Position numbers and translations under genes: made by a program | Assembly: GCA_963765625.1 (NCBI GenBank) | Contig: CAVXXD010000017.1 | Location: forward strand, 31,632-95,631 | Length of the DNA: 64,000 nt | From: CAVXXD01 sp963765625 | Lineage (GTDB): Bacteria > Actinomycetota > Geothermincolia > Geothermincolales > Geothermincolaceae | Reading direction: 5' to 3' | Part shown: positions 1-8,528 of the stretch, in pieces | How positions within the stretch are numbered: the first letter of the stretch is position 1 | Layout: each line of letters opens with the position of its first letter | The notes under the pieces: generated by a model | Database searches by the model: none | What the model saw: only the letters and a program-made list of their open reading frames with translations | Told to the model about the DNA's origin: nothing

Positions 1-1
1 C

Positions 2-1150
2 ACGCAAGAACAGGAACTCATGCGGGCAACGGTGCGCGAGTTCTGCGAAAAGGAGATAACCAGCGAGAAGGTCCGCGAGTGGGAGGAGACGCTGGACTTC
101 CCGCCCCAGGAGATATGGGACAAGGCGGCCAGCATGGGCTTGTTCGCGGCATCCGTCCCGGAGGAGTACGGCGGCGAGGGAGCGGATATGGTCACCGCCA
201 TGGTGGGCTACGAAGAGATATCCAAGGCATCCACGGCCGTCGCCCTCGGCTTCGGCGCCACCATCGGCTTCGGCACCCGCCCCCTAGCCGTGCTGGGCAC
301 CGAGGAGCAGAAGAGAGAGCTGCTGCCGCAGATAGCCGAGGGCAAGCTGAAGTTCTCGCTCGCCGTGACCGAGCCGGCGGGCGGCACCGACATCCTGGGG
401 GCCATATCGACGTATGCCGACACGGACGGCGACGATTTCGTCATCAACGGGCAGAAGACCTACATCACCGGGGCGCACGTGGCCGACTACCTGACCACCC
501 TGGCCATCACCGACCGGGACAACCCCAAGCGGGCCAACGCCCTGTCCGTCCTGCTGGTGCCGGCGGGCGCCCCGGGCGTCGACATCCGCCTCATCCCCAA
601 GGTCAGCACCCACTGCTGCGGCTCCTGCGAGGTCTTCTACCAGGACGTGCGGGTCCCGAAGAAGAACCTCCTGGGCACATTCAACAACGGCTGGTACGAC
701 GTCCTTCTCACCCTCAACCCGGAGCGGGTGGGGGTGGCGATGATATCGGTGGGGCTGGCCGAGCGCGTCTTCGAGGAGTGCCTCGCCTACTCCAAGCAGC
801 GTACCGCTTTCGGCAAGCCCATCGGCCAGTTTATGGTCATCCAGCACTACCTGGCCGACATAGCCGTCGGCATCGAGAACGCGCGCAACCTGGTCTACAA
901 GTGCGCCTGGCTGCACGACACCGGCAAGCCTTATCACGTCGAGGCCACCATGGCCGGGCTCTACGCCTCCAAGATGGCGCTGGACGCCGCGACGGTGGGG
1001 ATGGAGATCTTCGGAGGCTACGGTGTGACCATGGAGGCCGATATCCAGCGCTACTGGCGCGATTCCCAGCAGATGGTGTTCAGCCCCATCTCCAACGAGA
1101 TGAGCAAGAACTTCATCGCCCAGTGTTACGGGCTGCCCAAGTCCTTTTAA
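2..1150 (+). CDS. Acyl-CoA dehydrogenase, 5' end outside window
   Basis: FAD-dependent alpha,beta-desaturation of an acyl-CoA thioester, passing electrons to an electron-transfer flavoprotein. The frame is open from base 2 and codes T-Q-E-Q-E-L before the first ATG at 20. This matches the usual start of the family (EEQELL...VR.F), so the gene very probably begins upstream. Family landmarks are the TEPAGGTD flavin/substrate loop, the RTAFGKPIGQF segment and the FGGYGV...RYWRD C-terminal helix. The usual C-terminal catalytic Glu (MCAD type, YEGT) is missing; that stretch reads FSPIS. A Glu in NPERV (about residue 235 counting from the ATG) sits where isovaleryl-CoA and long-chain dehydrogenases keep their base. 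The substrate is unknown. It is first in a same-strand run with an Old Yellow Enzyme and an acyl-CoA ligase, which suggests fatty, alicyclic or aromatic acid breakdown. Confidence 0.9.
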   Translation, partial: TQEQELMRATVREFCEKEITSEKVREWEETLDFPPQEIWDKAASMGLFAASVPEEYGGEGADMVTAMVGYEEISKASTAVALGFGATIGFGTRPLAVLGTEEQKRELLPQIAEGKLKFSLAVTEPAGGTDILGAISTYADTDGDDFVINGQKTYITGAHVADYLTTLAITDRDNPKRANALSVLLVPAGAPGVDIRLIPKVSTHCCGSCEVFYQDVRVPKKNLLGTFNNGWYDVLLTLNPERVGVAMISVGLAERVFEECLAYSKQRTAFGKPIGQFMVIQHYLADIAVGIENARNLVYKCAWLHDTGKPYHVEATMAGLYASKMALDAATVGMEIFGGYGVTMEADIQRYWRDSQQMVFSPISNEMSKNFIAQCYGLPKSF

Positions 1151-1164
1151 GGAAAGGAAGGAAG

Positions 1165-2562
1165 ATGAGTTACGACGCCTTGTTCGAGCCCCTAACGATC
1201 GGCAACGTCAAATTGAAGAACCGCGTGGCCATGGCCCCCATGAACATGGTCTACTCCGAGCCCAACGGCTACAACTCCGAGCAGTGGACGGCCTGGTACG
1301 CGGCCCGGGCCAAGGGAGGCTACGGGCTGATCATCACCGACGCCACGGTGGTCAACCCCCATACCTGGCGGGCGTCGGACCACCTCAACTGCCACCTCTT
1401 CACCGATGAGAGGTACGGGCGCCTGCTGGGGATGATGGCCGACACCATCCACGCCTTCGGCTCCAAGGTCTTCATACAACTCAGCCCCGGCTTCGGGCGC
1501 CAGGGTCACGCATCCGCGCTCACCCCCAACGAGCCCATCGCCGCCCCGTCCGCCATCCCCATCAAGATAGACCTCCGCAACTTCAACAAGGGATGGGTGA
1601 CCCAGGTGAAGAAGCTGCGGCCGGAACTCGCCCAGCTCCTCGATAGTATCGGGGGGGTCGAAGGGTTGAAGGCTTTGACCGACGAGCAATATGCGACCCT
1701 CGAGGCGGCTATCATACCGATCATGAAGATGAAAGACCCCGGCATGGTCAAGGTGGTCTACGGGGAGGTCCCCCGCGAGCTGGCAATCGACGAGATCGTC
1801 TTCATGGAGGAGAAGATGGCCGAGATAAGCGTGGAGGCGCTGCGTTACGGCTTCGACGGCATCGAGATCCACAGCCCGCACGGCTACCTCATCCACCAGT
1901 TCCTCTCCCGCCGGTCTAACCAGCGCACCGACCAGTACGGCGGCTCGCTGGAGAACCGGGCCAGGTTCCTTACGAACATCATCCGCAAGATCCGCGAGCG
2001 CATCGGGCCGGACGCGGTGCTCGGGGCGCGCTTCGCGGGCGACGAGATGATGCCGGACGGGGTCACCCACGACGAGATGTGCCAGTTCGTGGCGCTGGCG
2101 GCGAAGGAGGGCTTGAGCTACATCAGCATCTCGCAGGGATGCTACGAGAACCCCGGCGCCTTCGCCCCGGACGGCGAGGACGAGATGACCAGGTACGTGC
2201 CCGGCTTCCGGGAGGCGTCGGGAGGCCTGCCCATCTTCACCCCCAACTTCATGACCCCCAAAGTCGCCGCAGATGCCGTGGAGAAGGGGCTGACCGATGT
2301 AGCTATGCTGGGCCGGCAGGCCATCGCCGACCCCTTCTGGCCGGCCAAGGTCAAGGCGGGCCGCGTCAAGGACATCGTCAAATGCGCCAGGTGCAACCTG
2401 TGCTACGTCAACCTCTTCGAGCACAAGTGGCTGGAGTGCAAGGTCAACCCCACCGCGGGCTACGAGAAGTACCTGCCCGAATTGTGGAGGCTGAGCGCGC
2501 CGACCGTGGCGGAAAAGGTGGAGAAGTTCATGGCCAAAGCGGAAGGCCTTCCGTTTATCTGA
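1165..2562 (+). CDS. Old Yellow Enzyme-family Fe-S flavin oxidoreductase
   Basis: NADH:flavin oxidoreductase of the 2-enoate/2,4-dienoyl-CoA reductase type, reducing an activated C=C bond with FMN. The start ATG at 1165 follows GGAAAGGAAGGAAG, 14 bases after the acyl-CoA dehydrogenase stop. The TIM-barrel signature is clear: HSPHGYLIHQFLS near residue 236, then R.DQYGGSLENR. Near residues 407-425 the cysteines are spaced C-x2-C-x2-C-x11-C, as in the [4Fe-4S] site of dienoyl-CoA reductase and trimethylamine dehydrogenase. At 465 residues it ends soon after the cluster and lacks the C-terminal FAD/NAD(P) domain of the ~650-residue relatives, so it needs another electron donor. An insertion of about 70 residues between the barrel halves (roughly residues 130-200) is unusual. 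A much longer open frame extends upstream but is only an out-of-frame reading of the previous gene. Confidence 0.88.
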   Translation: MSYDALFEPLTIGNVKLKNRVAMAPMNMVYSEPNGYNSEQWTAWYAARAKGGYGLIITDATVVNPHTWRASDHLNCHLFTDERYGRLLGMMADTIHAFGSKVFIQLSPGFGRQGHASALTPNEPIAAPSAIPIKIDLRNFNKGWVTQVKKLRPELAQLLDSIGGVEGLKALTDEQYATLEAAIIPIMKMKDPGMVKVVYGEVPRELAIDEIVFMEEKMAEISVEALRYGFDGIEIHSPHGYLIHQFLSRRSNQRTDQYGGSLENRARFLTNIIRKIRERIGPDAVLGARFAGDEMMPDGVTHDEMCQFVALAAKEGLSYISISQGCYENPGAFAPDGEDEMTRYVPGFREASGGLPIFTPNFMTPKVAADAVEKGLTDVAMLGRQAIADPFWPAKVKAGRVKDIVKCARCNLCYVNLFEHKWLECKVNPTAGYEKYLPELWRLSAPTVAEKVEKFMAKAEGLPFI

Positions 2563-2575
2563 AGCACCGATGTCT

Positions 2576-2599
2576 TTGCGAGCGAAGCGAAGCAATCTT
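2576..2599. repeat. Short GAGCGAAGCGAAGCAA-type intergenic element
   Basis: The 54-base gap between the flavoprotein and the ligase contains TTGCGAGCGAAGCGAAGCAA followed by TCTT. Similar strings recur as dispersed intergenic repeats in many bacterial genomes. The ends TTGC...GCAA can pair, weakly. I see only this copy in the window. Its role is unknown. Confidence 0.4.
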
Positions 2600-2616
2600 G
2601 AGAACGGGGGTAAGCG

Positions 2617-4164
2617 ATGATAGTACTGGGTGACATCCCGAGGAAGCACGCCAAGCTCTTTCCGGAATGGGAATGCCTGGTCTGTGGCGACATCCGCCTG
2701 ACCTGGAAGGAACTGAACGAGCGGGTCAACCGCCTGGCCCATGGACTGGCCGGGCTTGGGGTCGTCAAAGAAACCAAGGTGGGGGTGCTGGCGTTAAACT
2801 GCCACAAGTACGTAGAGATCTATTACGCCACGGCCAAGCTGGGCGCGGTCGCCGTCCCCCTCAACTTCCGGTTGTCGCCGGAAGAGCTCGTCTACGTTAT
2901 TAATCACTCCGATGCGGAAGTACTGGTGGCGGGGGCGGAGTTCATCACCCTGATGGATGAGAGCATGCCACGCCTGGAAAAGATCGCCCGGCGCATCTCC
3001 CTGGAGCCGGCGGGGGAGGGCTGGACCGATTACGAAGGGCTGCTCGCCTCCTCCCCGGATACGGAGCCCGATAAGGAGGTGGGCGAGGACGATCTCTGCC
3101 AGCTCCAGTACACCGGGGGCACCACCGGACTGCCCAAGGGGGTGATGCTCACCCACCGCAACTACATGACCGCGGCCCTGGGGATGGGCCTCCCCAACCT
3201 CTTCGAGCCCGGCGACGCCACTCTGCAGGTGCTGCCCATCTTCCACACCGCCTGGTGGCCCATCCTGGTGCACCACTGCGCGGGAGGCAAGGGGGTCATC
3301 GTCAAGCGCTTCGACTTCTCAGAGATCCTGGGCATCGCCGAGCAGGAGCGGGTGACCCACATCAACATGGTCCCCATCCTCTTCTCCTGGATCCTGGACT
3401 TCCCCGACCTGGACAAGTACGACCTCTCTAGCATCAAGTACCTGACTTATGCCGGGGCTCCCATGCCCGCAGACCTCATGCGGCGCCTGCTGGTAAAGTT
3501 CGGCCCCATCTTCCAGCAAGGCTACGGGCTCACCGAGGCCGCCCCCTTGGCCACCATCCTCATGCAGGTGGACCAGTGCCGGCTGGAGGGGCCGCCCGAA
3601 CTCACCCGACGCATCTCCTCCGCCGGGCGCGAGTCCCTGGTGACCGAGGTGAGGGTGGTGGACGAGGACGATAACGAAGTGCCGCCAGGCGAGGTGGGCG
3701 AGATCATCGTGCGTGGCAAGAACATCATGCGGGGCTACTGGAAGGACCCTGAGCTTACCGCGAAGGCGCTGCGCGACGGCTGGCTGCACACCGGCGACCT
3801 GGCCGAGGTGGACGAAGACGGCTACATCTACATCGTGGACCGCAAACACGACATGATCATCACCGGCGGCGAGAACGTCTACCCCTTCGAGGTGGAGAAG
3901 GTCCTCTACGAGCACCCGGCGGTATTGGAAGCGGCGGTGGTGGGCATCAAGGACGAAACCTGGGGCGAGAAGGTGATCGCGGTGGTCGCTCTCAAGCAAG
4001 GGACCGAGGCCGATGAGGATGAGCTGATTAACTTCGTGCGTGAGCGCATCGCCGGATACAAGACGCCCAAGCAAGTCGTCTTCATGGAGAGTATTCCCAA
4101 GACCCCCATCGGCAAGATCCTCCGCCGCGAGGTACGCGAGGGGCTCCAGGCTGACGGCCGATAA
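2617..4164 (+). CDS. AMP-forming acyl-CoA synthetase/ligase
   Basis: Activates a carboxylic acid to acyl-AMP and then acyl-CoA. All adenylate-forming signatures are present in order: the P-loop-like YTGGTTGLPKG near residue 165, YGLTE near 301, the ATP-binding WLHTGD near 390, the hinge DRKHDMIITGGENVYP, and the C-terminal catalytic Lys in PKTPIGKILRRE near 500. The 515 residues match the family. The start ATG follows GGGGGTAAGCG. With the adjacent acyl-CoA dehydrogenase and enoate-reductase-like flavoprotein it looks like the entry step of an acid degradation route. Whether the substrate is a fatty, cyclic or aryl acid cannot be told from motifs. Confidence 0.92.
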   Translation: MIVLGDIPRKHAKLFPEWECLVCGDIRLTWKELNERVNRLAHGLAGLGVVKETKVGVLALNCHKYVEIYYATAKLGAVAVPLNFRLSPEELVYVINHSDAEVLVAGAEFITLMDESMPRLEKIARRISLEPAGEGWTDYEGLLASSPDTEPDKEVGEDDLCQLQYTGGTTGLPKGVMLTHRNYMTAALGMGLPNLFEPGDATLQVLPIFHTAWWPILVHHCAGGKGVIVKRFDFSEILGIAEQERVTHINMVPILFSWILDFPDLDKYDLSSIKYLTYAGAPMPADLMRRLLVKFGPIFQQGYGLTEAAPLATILMQVDQCRLEGPPELTRRISSAGRESLVTEVRVVDEDDNEVPPGEVGEIIVRGKNIMRGYWKDPELTAKALRDGWLHTGDLAEVDEDGYIYIVDRKHDMIITGGENVYPFEVEKVLYEHPAVLEAAVVGIKDETWGEKVIAVVALKQGTEADEDELINFVRERIAGYKTPKQVVFMESIPKTPIGKILRREVREGLQADGR

Positions 4165-4180
4165 ATAGTGGAGGTGCAGG

Positions 4181-5323
4181 TTGGATTACATGGACTCGCG
4201 CGAGCGCATCGACACGGCCATCCGCATGGGCAAGCCGGACCGCGTGCCGGTGGTCCCCATCATCGACTTCTTCGCCGCCGCTTACGGCGGAATCAGCCAG
4301 AAGGAGATGTTCTTCGACGTGAAGAAGTCCGACCGGGCCCTGGAGAAGACCATGCGTGACCTGGGACGTATCGACGGGCAGAACCTGACCTACGCCGGCT
4401 TCGGCGAAGCCCTTAACTTCTTTTTCCCCACGCCGCCCAGGATCCCGGGGGTGGCCGGAGTCCCCGAGAGTGAGAGCTTCCAGTTCGTGGAGAAGTCGGT
4501 GATGACCGCGGACGAGTACCGGGATATAGAGGCCAAAGGGCCTACGCGCTGGCTGCTCGCCAAGACCGTCGAGGGAAAGCCGCAATACCAGGGAGTAAGC
4601 GGAGCCGCCCGCTTACTGTATATGCTGGCGACTGAGTTCCCCAAGCTGAAGATGTCCATGGTCAGGCTGAGGAAGATGGGGGTGGAGTCGCTGGTCGGCT
4701 ACAACATCGCTTTTACTCCCAGCGAGTTCGTCTCGCTCTTACTCCGCTCCTTCAACGACTTCGTGCTGGACCTCTACAGGCGGCCGGATGACGTACTGGC
4801 GGCCAGCCATTCGCTGACACGAGCCATGCAACTCCAGGGACTGGCACTGGCCCGGCTGAGCGGGGTCAAGCGGGTCTTCATGGGGGGCGCCCGCACCAGT
4901 TCTTCCTTCATCGGGCCGAAGCAGTTCGAGAAGTTCGCCCTGCCGGAATGGGTGGAGATGACCGACTATTTCATCAAGCACGGCATCACCCCGGTCCTGC
5001 ACCTGGACAGCGAATGGACACCCTTCTTCCACTACTTCAAGGAACTGCAGAGGGGTAAATGCGTCCTTAATCTCGACGGCATTTCGGACATCTTCAAAGC
5101 CAAGGAGATACTGGGAGACCACATGTGCATCATGGGAGACGTCCCCGCTACGATGCTGAAGCTGGGCGAGCCGGAGGAAGTGGACGAGTACTGCCGCAGG
5201 CTCATCACGGAACTGGGGTCGGATGGGGGGTTCATACTAAGTTCGGGATGCACCATCCCGGCGGACGCCAAGCCGGAGAACGTCAAGGCCATGCTGGCGT
5301 CGGTGCATCGATACGGGAGGTGA
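4181..5323 (+). CDS. Uroporphyrinogen decarboxylase (UroD)-like protein
   Basis: Member of the UroD/MtaA/CmuA barrel superfamily, which includes heme-pathway decarboxylases and corrinoid or CoM methyltransferases. The N-terminus (SRERIDTAIRMGKPDRVP) and the C-terminal GGFILSSGCTIPADAKPENV are typical of the methyltransferase-like branch rather than housekeeping HemE. No corrinoid protein lies next to it. The start is ambiguous. TTG at 4181 lies 4 bases after GGAGGTG, while ATG at 4190 lies 13 bases after it; only the first three residues differ. The stop is 5 bases before the next gene, so it is probably cotranscribed with the molybdopterin genes. Plausible roles are C1-group transfer or decarboxylation in the pathway; unproven. 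Confidence 0.82.
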   Translation: MDYMDSRERIDTAIRMGKPDRVPVVPIIDFFAAAYGGISQKEMFFDVKKSDRALEKTMRDLGRIDGQNLTYAGFGEALNFFFPTPPRIPGVAGVPESESFQFVEKSVMTADEYRDIEAKGPTRWLLAKTVEGKPQYQGVSGAARLLYMLATEFPKLKMSMVRLRKMGVESLVGYNIAFTPSEFVSLLLRSFNDFVLDLYRRPDDVLAASHSLTRAMQLQGLALARLSGVKRVFMGGARTSSSFIGPKQFEKFALPEWVEMTDYFIKHGITPVLHLDSEWTPFFHYFKELQRGKCVLNLDGISDIFKAKEILGDHMCIMGDVPATMLKLGEPEEVDEYCRRLITELGSDGGFILSSGCTIPADAKPENVKAMLASVHRYGR

Positions 5324-5328
5324 CCCCG

Positions 5329-7455
5329 GTGAGCGAACGCGTGGTCAGGTCGGCTTGCCGCATGTGCCACGGGGTCTGCCAGGTGCTGGTGCACCTGGAG
5401 GGGGACCGGGTGGTCAAGGTCACCGGCGATCCGGACAGCCCCACCAGCCGGGGCTACATCTGCCCCAAGGGCAAGGCTTCGCCGGAGTTGCTCTACCACC
5501 CCGACCGCCTTCTCTACCCGCTGCGGCGCGCAGGCAAGCGGGGCGAGAATAAGTGGAAGCGCGTAACCTGGGACGAGGCTCTGTGCGAGATGACCGAGAG
5601 GTTCAGCGCGATCAAGCGGGAGAGCGGCTCCGAGTACCTGGGCATGATGCAGGGCACTGGCCGCCCTTATACCGGTTTCACCACCCGCTTCGCCAACGCC
5701 TTCGGTACCCCCAACTTCACCGGCGTTGCCCACATCTGCTATTTCCCGCGCTGGCTGGCCAGCCTGTTCACCCTGGGGCAGCTACCCGTCTGCGACGTGT
5801 ACGGTTTCGGGGGAGAAGGGCCTGCCTGCGTGGTCGTCTGGGGGTGCGACGTCACCCACACCGGCGCTTCGGACGGCATGTGCGGGGGGATGGTACAGAA
5901 GGCCATCAACCAGGCGAGCAAGGTCATCGTGGTAGACCCGCGGCGCATCAGGCCGGCGGAGGAGGCCGACCACTGGCTGCAGCTGCGCCCGGGTACCGAC
6001 GGCGCCCTGGCCCTGGCCATGATCAACTCCATCATCGCCGAGGACCTGGTGGACCACGATTTCGTCGACGCCTACACCACCGGTTACGAGGAACTGGTCG
6101 AACACGTGCGGCCCTTCACCCCGGAATGGGCCGAGCCCATCACCCGGGTGCCCGCGGAGGATATCCGCGCCGCCGCGCGCACCTACGCAACGACCGCCCC
6201 GGCCTGTATCCAATGGGGCAACGCGGTGGACATGAGCGCCTGCAATTTTCAGACCGCCCGATCACTGCTGATCCTCAGGGCCATCACCGCCAATATAGAC
6301 CGCCCTGGCAGCGATGTGTTGTGGGTGCCGCCAGCCGGGGTTCAGGAGAGGTCCATCTTCATGAACCTGGAGATCCCCGGTCTCCAGTTCATGCCGGGGG
6401 AAAAGAAGGCCAGGGCGGTAGACGGCCTCAAGTACCCCGTATGCGCGTCCACCCACCCCCCGGCCTTCTGGCGCTCCATCGTCACTGGCGACCCCTACCG
6501 CATGCGCGCCGCGTGGATCGTGGGGTCCAACCCGCTGTGCACCATGACCCATTCCCTGGAGATCGAAGAGGCCTTGCGTCTGCTCGAGTTCACGGTGGTC
6601 TCGGACCTCTTCCTCACTCCCACCGCCCAACTGGCCGACCTGGTGCTGCCGGCGGCCACCTGGCTGGAACAGGACGACGTGGTCAACCTGCACAAGATCT
6701 GGTGCGTTCTGGCCAGGCGTAAAGTGGCGCAGGTGGGAGAGGCCCGCGACGACCGGGAGATCATCTTCGAGTTGGCCCACCGCCTGGGACTCGACGAGGC
6801 CTTTCCCTGGCCGGACTTCCGCGCCTACCTTGACTGGGTGCTTCAGGACAGCGGCTTGAGCTTCGAGCAGTTCTGCGCCCTGGGCATACTCTCCGGGGAG
6901 ATGCGCTATCACAAGTATCGCGACGAGGGGTTCCCGTCTCCCAGCAAGAAGTTCGAGATATACAGCCCCATGTTGAAGGGCATGGGCATATCGCCCCTGC
7001 CCATCTATCGCGAACCGCCGCTATCCCCGCTCTCCACCCCGGAAGTAGCGGAGAACTATCCCTTCATCCTCACCACCGGTGCGAAGATAAGGGAATTCTT
7101 CCACAGCGAGGGGAGGCAGATCGCGTCGCTGCGGCGCGCCTTCCCCGACCCCCAGGTGGAGATACACCCCGACACCGCGGCCTCTCTCGGGCTTAAGGAA
7201 GGTGACTGGGTGTGGATCGAGACCCCGGTCGATCGCGTGAGGATGCGAGCCCGGCTCAGCGACGGCATCGCGCCCGACGTGGTCAGCGCCCAGCACGCCT
7301 GGTGGTTCCCGGAGAAGGGCCCTCCGGAATACGGCTGGAAGGAATCCAGCGTCAACCTGCTCTTCGGCGACACCGAATATGATCCGGATACGGGCTCGGA
7401 ATCGCTGCGCAGCGCGTTGTGCAGGATCTACAAGGTTGAAAGGATGGAGCGGTGA
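5329..7455 (+). CDS. Molybdopterin oxidoreductase, acetylene hydratase-like (copy 1)
   Basis: Large-subunit protein of the DMSO-reductase superfamily (708 residues), binding Mo- or W-bis-pyranopterin plus one [4Fe-4S]. Cluster ligands are near the N-terminus: CRMCHGVC (residues 10, 13, 17) and a fourth Cys in YICPKG. The Cys in HICYFPR near residue 136 is at the position that normally ligates the metal. PAATWLE and the C-terminal dinucleotide-binding beta-barrel (VEIHPDTAASLGLKEGDWVWIET) are present. There is no Tat signal, so it is cytoplasmic. The start GTG at 5329 is preceded by GGGAGG. I infer the acetylene hydratase/catechol-dehydroxylase-like branch from the compact build and the Cys context; polysulfide or thiosulfate reductase relatives are the alternative. 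It is 4-base-overlapped by the next gene. A paralogue lies at 8500. Confidence 0.88.
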   Translation: MSERVVRSACRMCHGVCQVLVHLEGDRVVKVTGDPDSPTSRGYICPKGKASPELLYHPDRLLYPLRRAGKRGENKWKRVTWDEALCEMTERFSAIKRESGSEYLGMMQGTGRPYTGFTTRFANAFGTPNFTGVAHICYFPRWLASLFTLGQLPVCDVYGFGGEGPACVVVWGCDVTHTGASDGMCGGMVQKAINQASKVIVVDPRRIRPAEEADHWLQLRPGTDGALALAMINSIIAEDLVDHDFVDAYTTGYEELVEHVRPFTPEWAEPITRVPAEDIRAAARTYATTAPACIQWGNAVDMSACNFQTARSLLILRAITANIDRPGSDVLWVPPAGVQERSIFMNLEIPGLQFMPGEKKARAVDGLKYPVCASTHPPAFWRSIVTGDPYRMRAAWIVGSNPLCTMTHSLEIEEALRLLEFTVVSDLFLTPTAQLADLVLPAATWLEQDDVVNLHKIWCVLARRKVAQVGEARDDREIIFELAHRLGLDEAFPWPDFRAYLDWVLQDSGLSFEQFCALGILSGEMRYHKYRDEGFPSPSKKFEIYSPMLKGMGISPLPIYREPPLSPLSTPEVAENYPFILTTGAKIREFFHSEGRQIASLRRAFPDPQVEIHPDTAASLGLKEGDWVWIETPVDRVRMRARLSDGIAPDVVSAQHAWWFPEKGPPEYGWKESSVNLLFGDTEYDPDTGSESLRSALCRIYKVERMER

Positions 7456-8528
7456 GGCTGCGCGAGTACCGGGGACAACGCGTGCGGTTCCGGCCGCCGG
7501 GACCGGAGGAAGACCGCGTCGCCCTCATCCCCAACCTCGAATACCGACCGAACGAGCTCGATCTCTACTCGGAAGTCGACCCCCTGCAGGAGAACGTGCC
7601 TCCCCTGAGGGGGCCGCGCGTGCTCGAGTATGTGTTAACCCACCACAAGCGAGAGGTGCTCACGGAGATCGTCCCCACCACCCCCGCCCTCGTCTACATG
7701 GAGGTATTGCAGGCGCAGGTAGATAATTACATGATGAAGAAACATACGGGACCCCGGCCCGACCCACTCCGTTTGAAACGGGAGATTAAGGAATATTCCG
7801 CCTCCCTCGGCTTCGCGCTCTGCGGAGTGACCCGGCTGGACCGCCGCTTCATAGTGGAGGGCTCAGATTCCCGGTTCCCTTATGAAACGGTCGTGATGCT
7901 GGGCATGGAGATGCACAAGGAATGGCTGATGCAAGCCCCCAACTACCGCCTGCGCCGGTATCCGGACTACGATGTCTACCGCCGCGCCGGCAACGCGGTG
8001 CACAGGGTGGCGCACTTCATCCGCCGCCAGGGGGTATCCTGTTCCGCTCGCGTCCCCTTCAACGGCGCGGCGGTCTACCCGCTGCACGCTGTCACTGCCG
8101 GGTTGGCCGAGCTTGGTGCTTTCGGCGGCGTGCTCACCCCCGAGTTCGGACCCCGCCAGCGCTGGTGCATGATCACCGTCGACGCCGACCTGCCCGCGGA
8201 CGACCCGGCGGACATCGGCCTGGCCGCCTTCTGTGAGCATTGCTTACTATGTGTAAAAAAGTGCCCGGCCCGGGCCATCCCCGATCAGCCCCTGTGGTGG
8301 CGCGGGGTCTACAAGCGCAAGATCGACGACTTAAAATGCTGGGCTTTCTTCACCGGCTGGCATACCTGCGCCGTGTGCATCAACGTATGCCCCCTGCACC
8401 GTTTCGGACCCCGCGAGGTGTTGGAGCATCACGCGCGCACCGGCGAAGTCAAGGGATACGAGCAGATCCTGGCCGAAAAGCCCATATATAGGAGGGAGCA
8501 TGGGAGAAGTACGCAAGAGCTCGTGTAA
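7452..8528 (+). CDS. Reductive dehalogenase/QueG-like [4Fe-4S] protein
   Basis: Soluble 358-residue protein with a central region resembling corrinoid Fe-S enzymes (LGFALCGVTRLD, then NYRLRRYPDYDVYRRAGNAV) and two C-terminal [4Fe-4S] motifs: CEHCLLCVKKCP near residue 260 and CAVCINVCP near 306. That order is shared by reductive dehalogenases and epoxyqueuosine reductase. It lacks the Tat signal of respiratory RdhA and has its own ~100-residue N-terminal part. Translation is probably coupled on both sides: its GTG overlaps the previous stop (GTGA), and the next gene's ATG lies inside its last codons. Being sandwiched between two molybdopterin enzymes suggests an electron-transfer or reductase role with them. 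Cobalamin binding is not shown by any motif I can see. Confidence 0.72.
   Translation: MRLREYRGQRVRFRPPGPEEDRVALIPNLEYRPNELDLYSEVDPLQENVPPLRGPRVLEYVLTHHKREVLTEIVPTTPALVYMEVLQAQVDNYMMKKHTGPRPDPLRLKREIKEYSASLGFALCGVTRLDRRFIVEGSDSRFPYETVVMLGMEMHKEWLMQAPNYRLRRYPDYDVYRRAGNAVHRVAHFIRRQGVSCSARVPFNGAAVYPLHAVTAGLAELGAFGGVLTPEFGPRQRWCMITVDADLPADDPADIGLAAFCEHCLLCVKKCPARAIPDQPLWWRGVYKRKIDDLKCWAFFTGWHTCAVCINVCPLHRFGPREVLEHHARTGEVKGYEQILAEKPIYRREHGRSTQELV

Noticed and set aside
79..1164. An 827-codon frame beginning inside the acyl-CoA dehydrogenase
   Set aside because: Its first part is an Arg/Gly-rich out-of-frame reading; the real flavoprotein starts at 1165 with a ribosome site and the family N-terminus.
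1192..2742. 516-codon minus-strand frame over the flavoprotein
   Set aside because: Antisense shadow in GC-rich DNA; the plus strand has a complete conserved family protein.
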